From contig JAACJK010000003.1 of NCBI GenBank assembly GCA_013368325.1, positions 1 through 64,000 of the forward strand: a DNA stretch of 64,000 nt, written 5' to 3'. The notes under the pieces were generated by a model that saw only the letters and a list, made by a program, of their open reading frames with translations, had not been told where the DNA came from and made no database searches. Shown here in pieces: positions 10,599 through 21,220 of the stretch. This DNA is from Ephemerocybe angulata. Lineage: Eukaryota; Basidiomycota; Agaricomycetes; Agaricales; Psathyrellaceae. The position numbers and the translations under genes are program-made. Every line of letters begins with the position of its first letter. The stretch's first letter is position 1.

Positions 10599-10600
10599 AT

Positions 10601-10611
10601 AGCTAAAGACT
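10601..10611 (+). promoter_or_regulatory. Self-primer binding site of gypsy B
   Basis: AGCTAAAGACT starts two bases after the 5' LTR and is the exact reverse complement of the predicted RNA 5' end AGTCTTTAGCT (3757-3767). No TGG-type tRNA 3'-end complement is present here. An 11-nt self-primer of this kind is established for fission yeast Tf1 and related chromodomain elements. Confidence 0.7.
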
Positions 10612-11168
10612 TCTTCTTCGTCGCCGATCACCTCGATCCTCGACACCGTCACCACTCTCAACAAACCATCAAACCTTGCCCGTGCTTAGGCGTGTGTTCC
10701 CTTATCCCATTTTCACATTATTCTCTTTTATCCCAAGCAACGCCCCTCTGTAGGAGGCAGCACCTTGGAGAGCGCGAGACTTTAGGTCTTAAGCACGTAG
10801 CGTAGAAGCCCCACTGTGAGAGGCCTAGACTTCTGATCTTCCCCGTTCGTTGTGATCTTCGATAACGGGAAGCTAAGAACCTGGTAACCGGTACTCAGAG
10901 CGATCAAGAGCTACGGCTCGGGCTTAGTTTACAAATTCCCCTTTTTACCCCTTTTCTCCTGCCCAATTAGGCCCTTTGTAGTTTGTCAACGGTCACTCTA
11001 GTCTACGTAGACACATTCCGTAAGAGCCGCCCCCTCGGAGATAGCAACTCGATCTCCACGACCTCAAGCAAATCGCATTGCGTAGACTGTACGGTATATC
11101 CTGCAGCCTGACGCATAGGATCGGACCGAGTATCCACACAAGCAACCCCCTATCCCACATCACCTACC

Positions 11169-12320
11169 ATGGAAGCCCTCCAAGCCGCCTTAACCACCCT
11201 GGCAGGGACTATGACCAATCTTGGAAGTATTGTCGCCTCCTTCGCAACAACCTTCGAACGAAACTCTGCCGAACTCTCCACCGCTGCAAGCAACCTTGCT
11301 CTAGCCTCCGACGAACAGACCGGCCTCGCCAAAGAGCAGACCAAACTCGCTGCAGAACTTGCCAAGCACCGAGCCAATGCTGCGCTCAAGAAACTGAAAC
11401 CCGACCCTCCGAAAGAATTCAATGGAGCTCCTGAAAGAGCAGGAGGCTTCATCGCTGAACTAGAAATGTACTATGACATCATGGACGTCGACGACGCGAA
11501 GCAACGGATCATTTTCGCCCTTTCCAAGATCAAAGGAGGAACCAACGACATGGCCAGTCACTGGGCGGACAGCCAGAGAACTTTCATCAAGAACCACGAA
11601 CCGACAGCCGATGAACCAACCTACTTCAAGAACTGGAAGCAATTCGTCGTTACGTTCAACAGCCACTTCGTCATCCAGAACGTCTCAGAAGCCGCCATCG
11701 ACAAGATGCACACCCTGGTCCAAGGCAGCTCCACCTGCGAAGAGTACACTATCCTCTTCCAGGGGTACTCGACTCAGTCTGGATATAATGAACCGGCCAT
11801 GCTTGCCGAATACAAGCGAGGACTGAACAAGGCACTCAGGAACAAGATCTATGGATTGATCCCAATGCCTATGACACTGGACGATTGGGCCAAGAAGGCA
11901 TGCACCCTGGACAGACAGTTCCGCCTATCAAAAGGGGAACGAAACAATGAACAGACCACCCAAAGGAGATGGACTCCAAGGGAGAACAATCGACCCACGC
12001 ACTACGCCACAACCCCGGCTCGCGACCCCAACGCCATGGACATAGATCACAATTGCTCCCCTCTCATCTGCTACACTTGTGGGAAACCTGGTCACCGATC
12101 CGACTCCTGCAGGCAGGCTGTACCTGACGTCAGCTGCGCCTACTGCAAAGCCAAAGGACACAAGATCGCAGACTGCAAGTCTCCCAACAAGAAGCCCTTT
12201 GCTCCATTCACCAAAGACACTACTGCCCCTCCCCAGTACACCCGCGTCAACGACTTCGACCTTTCCGCTATGCCCGAATCCGAGATTGAGGCCCTCAAAG
12301 CCAAGTTGAAGGATTTTTAA
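11169..12320 (+). CDS. Gag of gypsy B
   Basis: An intact 383-residue frame starting at ATG 11169 (CACCATGG context). The N-terminus is helical and alanine-rich, the middle is a retrotransposon Gag domain (about residues 80-270) and the C-terminus has two CCHC zinc knuckles, CYTCGKPGHRSDSC and CAYCKAKGHKIADC, that would bind genomic RNA. Protease and pol follow after a 32-nt gap in another frame, so Gag-Pol synthesis would need reinitiation or a shift. Confidence 0.9.
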   Translation: MEALQAALTTLAGTMTNLGSIVASFATTFERNSAELSTAASNLALASDEQTGLAKEQTKLAAELAKHRANAALKKLKPDPPKEFNGAPERAGGFIAELEMYYDIMDVDDAKQRIIFALSKIKGGTNDMASHWADSQRTFIKNHEPTADEPTYFKNWKQFVVTFNSHFVIQNVSEAAIDKMHTLVQGSSTCEEYTILFQGYSTQSGYNEPAMLAEYKRGLNKALRNKIYGLIPMPMTLDDWAKKACTLDRQFRLSKGERNNEQTTQRRWTPRENNRPTHYATTPARDPNAMDIDHNCSPLICYTCGKPGHRSDSCRQAVPDVSCAYCKAKGHKIADCKSPNKKPFAPFTKDTTAPPQYTRVNDFDLSAMPESEIEALKAKLKDF

Positions 12321-12352
12321 AGGGACCACTCGAACGCCCAAGCGAGCTGGTC

Positions 12353-13309
12353 ATGGACTCTCAGATTCTGATACCCGACGTAATATGCCCCATCCCCAAT
12401 AAATTATATTTCGACGAAGAATCAGAGAACCAGGGCAGATTTAAAGGAAAGAAAGGAAAACCAGGAACGGCAGAATGGGTCGCACAGCGACTTGATGATA
12501 GCCCCGATCGAGCAGTAGGACTTCTTCTTGCATGGACACATCACAAGAAGGTCCGAGAAGTAGGAGATGAACTCATTGCCAAACTCCGAAAACTCACAGA
12601 CACCGAAGTAGTAGAAGCACTGAACGGTCTTGCAACTCCCAAACAATACATAAGGAGTTTAAGGACGGACAGACAGCTTACAGCCAACATTGTCGCAAGC
12701 ACGCGCGATGATAAGCGAAGCTTCTCTATCGAAGGTCTTATCGATTGTGGGTCTACCGGAAGTTGTATCGATGCTGCATTCGTCAAAGAAGAAGGGATCA
12801 ACACGCGGCAGCTACCCCTTCCTATACCAGTCTATAACGCTGATGGAAGTCCAAACAACAACGGACCCATTACCGAAGTAGTGGAACTCTTCATCAAAAT
12901 CAAGGACCACACGGAACGCATTGAGCTAGCTGTTTCGAACCTTGACAAGTCGAAGATCTTCCTAGGAATGGACTGGCTGGAGAAGCACAACCCCTCTATC
13001 GATTGGCAGAAGAAAGAGATCTTATTCAACCGATGCCCCCTTGAATGTACGCCGCTCATAACTGGTGACCCCGAATCAGACGAGATCAAATGGGAAGAGA
13101 TCGAGGTCGGAGATCGACTGCTAGCCATCGATATCCAAGGAGAAATCAAGATCAGGGCTTTCCAAACCACTGCCTCTAAAATTGCCGAAACCAAACACAA
13201 GGCAACCAAAGAGCGCACATTTGAAGAAGTAGTCCCAAAATGCTATCATGGCTTCAAGGACGTCTTCTCAAAGGAAGCCTTTGATGAACTCCCTCCAAGG
13301 CGAGCATGA
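12353..13309 (+). CDS. Protease domain of gypsy B Pol, ended by a premature TGA
   Basis: The retropepsin signature appears as LIDCGSTGSCIDAAF with the flap-side FLGMDWL about 70 residues later. The frame ends at TGA 13307-13309 in the conserved stretch before reverse transcriptase (ELPPRRA then DHAIEL), where related elements have Trp; the frame simply continues after it. One G-to-A change explains the stop. The start at ATG 12353 is the first Met after the gag stop. Confidence 0.85.
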   Translation: MDSQILIPDVICPIPNKLYFDEESENQGRFKGKKGKPGTAEWVAQRLDDSPDRAVGLLLAWTHHKKVREVGDELIAKLRKLTDTEVVEALNGLATPKQYIRSLRTDRQLTANIVASTRDDKRSFSIEGLIDCGSTGSCIDAAFVKEEGINTRQLPLPIPVYNADGSPNNNGPITEVVELFIKIKDHTERIELAVSNLDKSKIFLGMDWLEKHNPSIDWQKKEILFNRCPLECTPLITGDPESDEIKWEEIEVGDRLLAIDIQGEIKIRAFQTTASKIAETKHKATKERTFEEVVPKCYHGFKDVFSKEAFDELPPRRA

Positions 13310-14989
13310 GATCATGCGATCGAACTCATACCCGGAGCGGAAGTAATGGACAGTCGAATCTATCCCCTGAACCCAGAAGAGCAGAGGCAACTAGATGCCT
13401 TCCTGGAAGAAAACCTCAAATCAGGAAGGATCAGACCATCGAAGTCACCGATGGGGGCACCCCTCTTCTTCGTCAAAAAGAAAGACGGTACTCTACGACC
13501 TGTCCAAGACTACAGACGGCTGAATGAGATTACGATCACCAATCGATATCCCCTTCCACTCATCCAAGAACTCATCGACAAACTCCGAGGAGCGCGGTAC
13601 TATTCCAAGATCGACATCCGATGGGGTTTCAATAATGTCCGAATCAAAGAAGGAGATGAATGGAAAGCAGCCTTCCGCACTAACCGTGGGCTGTTTGAAC
13701 CCCTCGTCATGTTCTTCGGTCTCAAGAACTCACCCGCCACATTCCAGACCATGATGAACGCCCTCTTCAGAGATCTCATCAATGATGGACACGTTGTCAT
13801 CTACATGGACGACATCCTGATCTTCACAGACACTCTGGAGGAACATTGGAAACTAGTCACCAAAGTTCTGGAAAGGCTACGGCGATACAAGCTATTTGCC
13901 AAGCCTGACAAGTGCTCCTTTGAACAAACGGAAGTCGAATACCTTGGAGTCATCGTCTCCCACAACAAAGTTCGCATGGATCCAGAAAAGGTCAAAGCCG
14001 TCAGAGACTGGCCAGCTCCGACATCCGTCAAAGGAGTCCAGCAGTTCTTGGGATTCGCCAACTTCTACCGAAGATTCATCGAAGGGTTTGGAGGACTAGC
14101 GAGACCGCTCTCGGGACTCACGGGAAAGAAGGAATGGGAGTGGGGAAAGGAGCAAGAGGAAGCCTTCAAGGAGATAAAGCGGAGAATCACGACAGCACCT
14201 GTACTTACCATGCCCAACGACAAAGGGAAATTCCGAATCGAATGTGATGCATCAGACTTCGCCATCGGTGCCATCCTATCACAGCAACAGCTAGATGGGA
14301 AATGGAAACCAATTGCATTCTTGTCGCATGCCCTTAACCCAACGGAGCGGAACTACGAGATCTACGATAAGGAACTACTCGCCATCATGACTGCGCTATC
14401 CGAATGGAGACAATACCTACTTGGAGCTGAGGAGATCTTCGAATGTCACACGGACCACAAGAACCTTAGCTACTTTAGGAAGCCTCAGAAGCTCAACCGG
14501 AGACAAGCGAGATGGACCACTGAGATGCAGGACTACAACTTCACGCTCCATCACCGACCCGGGAGGACCATGGCCAAGGCGGATGCCCTGTCCAGACGAG
14601 ATGGCCATGACAGAGGAGAACAGGATAATGAAAACGTCACGGTCCTGAAATCCGAGTGGTTCCGAGCGCTTTCCATTGAAACAGACCAAGACATCATGCG
14701 ACGGATCTTGAAGGTGTGCAGGAATAGGGACAAGTCGGTAGAAAAAGCACTCTCACAGAAAGAAGATGGATGGGAAGAGACAGAAGATGGCATCATCACC
14801 TGGAAAGGACGGATTTACGTACCAGTTGACAAGAAGCTACGGGAAGAAATCATCAGACAACACCATGATGCCCCCACCGCTGGACACCCAGGACAGTACA
14901 AAACCCGAGAACTCATCACACGAAACTACTGGTGGCCAAAGATCCAGGACTCAGTTCGACGATATGTAGAAGGATGTGAAGCCTGTTAA
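13310..14989 (+). pseudogene. Reverse transcriptase-RNase H of gypsy B Pol
   Basis: Same frame as the protease. Contains RT motifs FFVKKKDGTLRPVQDYRRLN, YSKIDI, MFFGLKNSPATFQTMM and the catalytic YMDDILIF, then an RNase H-like domain (IECDASDFAIGAIL, DKELLAI, CHTDHKNL) and the start of the integrase HHCC finger (HPGQYKTRELI ... CEAC). It ends at TAA 14987-14989 after CEAC, where CAA (Gln) is expected; the frame is open again immediately after. The first in-frame Met after the upstream TGA is at 13346. Confidence 0.88.
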
Positions 14990-16300
14990 AGGACGAAACC
15001 CAAACGTACCTCCCCAGCAGCCCCATTGGTCCCTAACGAGATCCCATCCAGACCTTGGGAGATCATCTCTATCGATATGATCGGCCCATTACCCGAGTCC
15101 AATGGAAGCAACGCCATACTTGTGATTGTCGACAGATTCTCCAAAAAGATCGAAGCCATACCCACAACCACCGAGCTGATGTCTAAAGGAGTAGCCGAAC
15201 TATACAGGGACTATGTTTTCCGACACCACGGTCTTCCCCAAAAGGTCATCAGCGATCGAGGAACCCAGTTCGTCTCCAACTTCATGACAGATCTACTTCT
15301 TCTCCTGGGAATAAAGCACAACCGATCCACTGCGTTCCACCCACAAACCGATGGACAAACAGAGCGAATCAATCAAGAGCTTGAACAGTACCTCCGACTC
15401 TTCATCAGCGAACGACAGGATGATTGGGCAGAATGGCTCCCACTAGCAGTCTTCTCATACAATGACAAGGTCCACTCAGCGACAGGCTACTCCCCATTCT
15501 TCCTCAACTCCGGACAGCACCCTTGGAAAGGAAAAGAGGCCCAGACACGTGTAAAATCAGAACCTGCGCAACAATTCGCCGAGCGGATGAAACAAGTACA
15601 TGAGGATGCACGCTCCAGCCTCAAGGCAGCAGCTGAGAAGATGAAGGAGAACTATGACCGACATCGCCGGGATGCCATAAACTACAAACCCGGAGACAAG
15701 GTCTACCTCGAAGGAACCAACATCTCGATCACCCGTCCTTCTCGGAAACTTTTGGATAAACGCTATGGTCCATTCCCCATTGTCAAGAAGATTGGGCAAT
15801 CTGCTTACCAACTCCAACTCCCTCCGAAGTGGAAATCCATCCACCCTGTCTTTAACGAATCACTCCTAACTCCGTTCAAAAAACCCGAATTCCCCTCTCA
15901 ACAGAAACCACCGCCACCACCACCTGTTGACGAAACAGAGGAACGATACGAAGTTGAAGCCATCCACGACTCAAAGTTCATCAGAGGGAAGCTCATTACC
16001 TCGTGGAGTGGGCTGGATACCCTGAGGAAGAACGAACATGGGAACCGGAACGGAACGTTGATAATGCAGCGGATGCTATAGCTGACTTCCACCGAAAACA
16101 CCCGAGTGCACCAAGACAGATCCAACCACACCAACTCCGCTTTATCCCTTACGAGAACCTTACCGAGAACAAGAGAGCGATCTTTGACTGGACAGATGGG
16201 AAACTAAAGGAAATCCGACACTACCGAGCGAGGGGGAGAGAAGCTGAAATCGTCGAGGACGACGAAGCTAAAGGGGGGGTGATGTTACGACCTGGATGAT
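14990..16300 (+). pseudogene. Integrase and broken chromodomain of gypsy B Pol
   Basis: The DDE integrase core reads ISIDMIGPLP, ISDRGTQFVSNF and HPQTDGQTERINQELEQYL, followed by the GPY/F-type module (KRYGPFPIVKKIG) and a chromodomain that starts [17 protein letters not shown]. Near 15995 one base is missing, so [17 protein letters not shown] continues in the next frame to about 16300. The chromodomain would direct integration to modified chromatin. The final codons overlap the polypurine tract (AAAGGGGGGG) and the 3' LTR. Confidence 0.88.
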
Positions 16301-16792
16301 CTATTTATTCTTTTTCCTTTTCTTTTCCTTTTCTTTTCTTTTTCCTTTATTTCTTGTCTTTCATTTCTCTACTTCTCTATTATTTACAAGACGTGTCTCG
16401 GTCACGTGACACAGCACATGCGATCACATGCACAGGTCACCTGCTACATCACGGGACCGGCACAGCATCAGTCAGCACCTCAGTCAGCATGACATCATAA
16501 TGCACAGCACTCGCACAGCTCTTCGACTCATACATGGTCATTCCTTACATAGCATTCCACAGCTTCTGCACAGTATGTACAGCCTCGTATAGCCATAGTC
16601 ATGTCACGGTCATGAAGCATAGCAGTATATAACCTAGGTAGATCTCACTGTATTTCCCCAGTCTTTAGCTGGTCAATATCACGGCCTTGTCTACAAGTCT
16701 CTCGCCTTGATTCTCCTCGTCTTTTCTCTCTCTCTCTCGTCCTCTGTCCTAAGTTAGGGTTAGCAGCGCACCAGACCGGTCGTTCGCTGACA
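16283..16792 (+). repeat. 3' LTR of gypsy B
   Basis: 510-bp uninterrupted LTR, TGTTACGA to GCTGACA, preceded by a G-rich polypurine tract. It is the reference that shows where element D entered the 5' LTR. Confidence 0.95.
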
Positions 16793-16797
16793 CTTCG

Positions 16798-18708
16798 GCT
16801 GCCGAGCTTTCGTTAACATCGCTCGGAAGGATCGCAAGAACCTCCAATCTCATTGGCTTTGAAACAGGCTACAAAGGATGGAGGTGCTACAATCCTATCA
16901 CGAAGAAGGCACACATCTCACGCGACATCATCTTCACATTCCCTGGTCTCTCGACCACTACGCCGGCACCGGCACACACACCCATTGGCCTTGGGGATAT
17001 CTGGCCTGACCTCGAGGATGAGGACGACGACGCACCGCCTCCTGCACCTCCTGCACCTCCACGAGCACCTCCATCAGACGAGGACTCATCTGACGAGGAC
17101 GACGAGGACGACGAGGATGATGAGGATGATGAGGATGACGAGGATGATGAGGACGATGATGACGAGGACAACAGCGGTGCCCAACAGGCACCACCACATA
17201 CACCTTCCCAAACCATGGACCTGAAAGCTCTCGGCAAGCAAACAGCATCTCGACCACAGTTCCACCCGACTTCACCTACCTCGCCTACACCTAAAGCTGA
17301 GCCACAAAAGTCTACTCCTCCTACATCGCCTGAACGTCCTATCCCTGCTCCCACGTTTCCTGCTCCTCCTCCTTCTGCACCTGCTCCTGTCCCTCGGAAA
17401 CCCATTACCCAGCCAATGGTGGCACAAGGCTCGCGCCCTGTCCGCCAGAAAGTAGTCCCTGATTACTTCAAACTAACTGGGGGTACGAGGCGAACGACCA
17501 AACCAGTTGCACGATGTCAAGGGGGTGAACCGCCAGCGGATCAAGGGGGTGACAAGGATGATGAAAATCCGTTTAATCCGCCACCTCTCACAGCGCAGGA
17601 CTTCGAAGACGAAGACAACGGGGACAACGACAACGTCGACCTTGAAAGAGCTCTATTCGCCACTCCTATCATGCAAGCCCTCATGGACGTCTATGACATA
17701 GGAGAATACATCCCCGCTGATGAAGCTGTGGAAATGGTTCTCATGATGGCCACTGACAAGATGGAACATGCTTTCGGAGCTGCTACACGGCCAGAAGATT
17801 CCCCACGCAGCTGGAAAGAAGCCATGTCTCGACCAGACCATGAGTTCTGGGCTGCTGCATGTCAAACGGAGATGGACGCACTCATCGCCAACGGCACTTG
17901 GGAAATCGTCAGGCTACCAGATGATAGGAAGGCAATTGGCTCTCGATGGGTATTCCTTATCAAGCGCAAGTCCGATGGCACCATCGACCGCTACAAGGCA
18001 CGCCTCGTCGCTAAAGGCTACTCCCAACAACCTGGTGTCGACTATGACCAAATCTTCTCTCCTACTGCTCGTCTCACTGCCCTTCGTACCGCTCTTGCTA
18101 AAGCAGCCATGAACGGGGAATACATCGAGTCCATCGATGTCTCCAACGCATACCTCAACGGCGAGATCGAAGACAAGTACGAGGTCTACATGACTCAACC
18201 TGAGGGTTTTGAAATCAGAGGCCCCAACGGAGCGAAATGGGTCTGCCGCCTCAAGAAGGGTATCTATGGCCTGAAACAGAGCGGACGACTGTGGTATCAG
18301 AAGCTAGCAGCGGAACTCGAACGATTGGGATTCACCCAGATCAAAACAGATCCCAGCTTCTACGTATGGGAAGCCGATGGTATCCGAATCACTCTACCAG
18401 TATTCGTCGATGACATCACCATCATCTCCAAGAGTCAGGACAAGGTCAAATGGCTCAAGGAATCACTCGCCAAGGTCTTCACTCTCAAGGACCTTGGCCC
18501 AACCACCTACCTCCTCGGTATCAAGGTCGATTATGATCGCGAAAACCGCACAGCGGCACACTCCACCTCTCCCAACGCCAGTACATCCTCGATATCCTTA
18601 AACGATTCCGCATGGAAAACTGCACACCAGTCGCAACCCCTATGGATCCAGGCAGTGGCACTAGTCTTGCCAAGTACGATCTCTCCAAGCAGGAGCAACG
18701 TGAGATGA
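16798..18708 (+). pseudogene. Copia A pol, second part: integrase end and reverse transcriptase
   Basis: Resumes exactly where the integrase stopped at 3376 (CRAFVNIARKDRKNL), then shifts frame into LIGFETGYKGWRCYNP, a polyacidic and proline-rich linker (repeated aspartate codons at 17095-17170) and copia RT: KARLVAKGYSQQPGVDYDQ, IYGLKQSGRLWYQKL and the catalytic box FVDDITII. Near 18560 the frame is lost and the continuation (LSQRQYILDILKRF) is in the next frame. Confidence 0.85.
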
Positions 18709-19388
18709 AGACTGTCCCATACATAAACACAGTCGGAGCTCTCATGTACCTTGCCATCGGAACTCGCCCAGACATCGCCTACTCCGTCGCCAAGCTCGCC
18801 CAGTTCAACTCGAACCCTGGTCCAATCCATTGGAAGGCCGTCAAGCATCTGTTTCGCTATCTGAAGGAAACGATGGACTTACGACTCACCTATCGCAATG
18901 AAGGCGAGTCTCTGTCATCAGAACTCTTCCAGGCATATACCGATGCAGATCATGCTGGATGCCTTGACACTCGTCGATCCACCTCTGGATTCCTCATCAA
19001 GATGGGCACAGGCGCTGTTAGCTGGTCTGCCAAGAAGCAGGCAACCGTCGCGGACTCTTCGACAGAGGCCGAATATGTTGCTGCCTCCTCGGCAGGACGC
19101 GAAGTCATTTGGATGCGGTCATTCCTTCGGGAACTTGGGACTACAGTCACAGGTCCTTCACGACTGATGGTCGATAACCAATCTGCTCTCAAGGTGCTTC
19201 GAAACCCCGAACACCACAGCAGGATGAAGCACATCGACATCAAGATGCATTGGATACGAGAGGTTATTAAGCGCGGCGAAATTGAGGTCCATTTCCTTCC
19301 TACCAACGACATGATCGCCGACATCTTCACCAAACCACTCCCCAAACCCGCTGTACAGCGTCACCGTCTCGCTCTTGGTCTTGAGTAA
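18612..19388 (+). pseudogene. Copia A RNase H
   Basis: The continuation of the polyprotein in the shifted frame: GTRPDIAYSVAKLAQFN, then RNase H with YTDADHAGCLDTRRSTSGF, DSSTEAEYVAASSAGREVIW and MKHIDIKMHWIRE. It ends at TAA 19386-19388, 28 bp before the 3' LTR. Catalytic residues are kept but the domain is separated from RT by a frameshift. Confidence 0.85.
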
Positions 19389-19416
19389 TCTTCCGTGACA
19401 TTGCATTGAGGGGGTG

Positions 19417-19819
19417 TGTTGAAGTACAATGCACATGTCTCCATGGCTCGCCCATTGTTCTCTTCATCTTCACACGGGTGCTGCCTCTTTCAAACTTTTC
19501 TATTGTTCTAATGCTTCTTTGTTCTATATATATCCACGATCACATTGTTCATTCATTCCATCGTTTCACATATATCACACAGCATTGTTCTCACTTCTAT
19601 TGTTCCATATTCGTACGTACTTTATTGTTCTCCCGATATGGACCGTCTATTGTTCCACACAGTATATAGTCTACACTGCAAGTGGGTAGTTCCCTTATCG
19701 AACTATCTCCCACTTGCAGGTGCGTCATGCTGTATTTCTCTTTATCTAACTTAACTAATATATCGAACTATCTCCCACTTGCAGTGGCTTCAACGACTTA
19801 TAAACTTAGCAGTTTATCA
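19417..19819 (+). repeat. 3' LTR of copia A
   Basis: 403 bp, preceded by the polypurine tract GAGGGGGTG and followed by the target duplicate AGTGG (19820-19824). Confidence 0.95.
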
Positions 19820-19824
19820 AGTGG

Positions 19825-20343
19825 TTCGAGTCTAGTGATAGAATATGCTTCCCTGTACATACTCTTCCCAACTAGTATTAATAGTAATGTCTCTCAAGTG
19901 AATGGTATCTTCTTCCAAAGTGTGTACTGGATATATAAGTTCAGATGTTCGAAATATGTCTTGCACAGCACAATGTTTTCAAAGAGGCGGAACCGAGCGG
20001 TCAAGTTTGTTCACGAGAGTCCAGGCACGCTCCGGCAAGGCTTTGGAGGTCGTCCAAAGGTCGTCTATGGATATCATGACGCTGGGCCGAATCATAGACT
20101 AGCCCACGGTTTCCTGCTGCCAACCTTGGAGGTAGAGGTCTACTGGTGCCAGAGGGACATGAGGTTGCAGCATGAGTGTGATGATGAACGGGCGCTTAAC
20201 AAACCCCAGACAAGCGCGCGAGCGCCGAGCCTGTGAGCAAAGCATATCGCTGTCAGCATGTGTAACGTATACGGTAGACTGTCCAACCAATTGAGAAGCT
20301 CTTAAATGTGGAACCATTCAACCAAAAGACAGGATAGTAATTT
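19825..20343. other. Unassigned right flank of the transposon nest
   Basis: Continues the pre-insertion sequence (TTCGAGTCTAGTG) that was joined to position 699. Short frames exist on both strands but none shows recognisable similarity. Confidence 0.5.
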
Positions 20344-20604
20344 ATGATTGTGGAGGGAACAATTTGGAGAAGTGTCGTTGGTCTGACGACAGGTATTGCA
20401 CTGGTTGCATTGCTGGCTGTGAACTTTATCGTTGTAAGTGTTGTGGCCGTTTTCTTCATCTTGAACTTCATGCGTGCGCGGAGAGGGCCAAAATATTCTC
20501 TCGTTGGCGGGGGCGGGCCTTCTAGCAGCGCTTCTGGCTACGCTGCAAAGCTGGAGTTGGGAGGGGAGGAAGGAAACAAGCTGATATTTGATTCGAAGTT
20601 GTAA
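20344..20604 (+). CDS. Hypothetical small membrane protein or 3' exon
   Basis: An 86-codon frame with one or two hydrophobic segments (about residues 12-42: VGLTTGIALVALLAVN and VVSVVAVFFILNF) followed by a basic stop-transfer sequence MRARRGPK and a glycine-serine tail. It could be a tail-anchored or single-pass protein, or the last exon of a larger gene whose 5' part lies upstream. No family is recognised. Confidence 0.35.
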   Translation: MIVEGTIWRSVVGLTTGIALVALLAVNFIVVSVVAVFFILNFMRARRGPKYSLVGGGGPSSSASGYAAKLELGGEEGNKLIFDSKL

Positions 20605-21122
20605 TCTCGTGGAACAGTCTATTTACTCATTCATTACGGACTTCTCTGTATAATTCTCGATCCTGGTTTGACTCCACCAGGAAGCCTCCATCTATGTACC
20701 CTAAAGGTCATGCACATGTCGCCCAGACCTGTGGCGGGCGAACAGGCAATCGGGAAGATCTGTCGTGAGAAAGCGACTCTGATGCGGAAGCGAACAACTT
20801 TGTTCCTTGCTCCAGAACCGCCATAAGCCGTGCACAGTCTCCCAACCCAAAGATCGTTCCATAAGCAATGCCCCACAGCCATCATTCGCATTCCGGTCAG
20901 TTCTGCAAGCATGCTTCTGGTCGTTTGGAAGAGGTTGTTCTAATACGTCGAGGATGGGCAAGACGAAGGGGGTGGACTCGGAGGGTTGAATAACCGAGTG
21001 TGAAGTCACGCCTAGGTAAGAGTTTCGCATCTAGTTCAACATCTCAAGTGCTGTCTGTTGCGCAGGGAACGACGTAATATATTGAAGTAGGTAAGTCGCG
21101 AGCCCTTCGCATTCGGTTTGGG
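20605..21122. other. Intergenic, nothing recognised
   Basis: No supported gene. The segment ends at the motif that marks the 3' side of paralogue a. Confidence 0.4.
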
Positions 21123-21138
21123 TTTGGGCGCTTATTTT
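21123..21138 (+). repeat. Terminal motif on the 3' side of paralogue a
   Basis: TTTGGGCGCTTATTTT, identical to 26418-26433 and 34380-34395. The expected inverted partner on the 5' side of gene a was not found; only GCGCCAAAGGCGCC near 23884 is reminiscent. Confidence 0.6.
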
Positions 21139-21220
21139 CTCTCCGCGGTCAATATCCTAAAAGTCCGAACCATATGACAGAGGGAAAGGGTCCCACTACT
21201 AGTGGCTAAGTAAACATTTC

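Larger units (their letters stand above)
3382..16792 (+). mobile_element. Ty3/gypsy chromovirus-type retrotransposon B
   Basis: TG...CA LTRs are at 3382-10598 (itself interrupted) and 16283-16792, with the 5-bp duplication CTTCG at 3377-3381 and 16793-16797 inside the integrase gene of copia A. Internal order is gag with two CCHC knuckles, protease, reverse transcriptase, RNase H, integrase and a C-terminal chromodomain, which places it in the chromodomain-bearing Metaviridae. Without element D it is about 6.7 kb. Pol has two in-frame nonsense codons and one frameshift, so it is probably inactive. Confidence 0.95.
705..19819 (+). mobile_element. Ty1/copia retrotransposon A (outermost, split by nested insertions)
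   Basis: A copia-type LTR retrotransposon with TG...CA LTRs at 705-1097 and 19417-19819, flanked by the direct repeat AGTGG (700-704 and 19820-19824). Gene order is gag, aspartic protease, integrase, reverse transcriptase, RNase H, which is diagnostic for Pseudoviridae. The integrase gene is cut at 3376 by gypsy B and resumes at 16798. Without the insertion the element is about 5.7 kb. Gag and pol carry several frameshifts independent of the insertion, so it is dead and the oldest layer of the nest. Confidence 0.95.

Noticed and set aside
13307..14989. Repeat-induced point mutation in gypsy B
   Set aside because: The two nonsense transitions fall in different dinucleotide contexts (CpC and CpA) and the element is not depleted of C or G in general.
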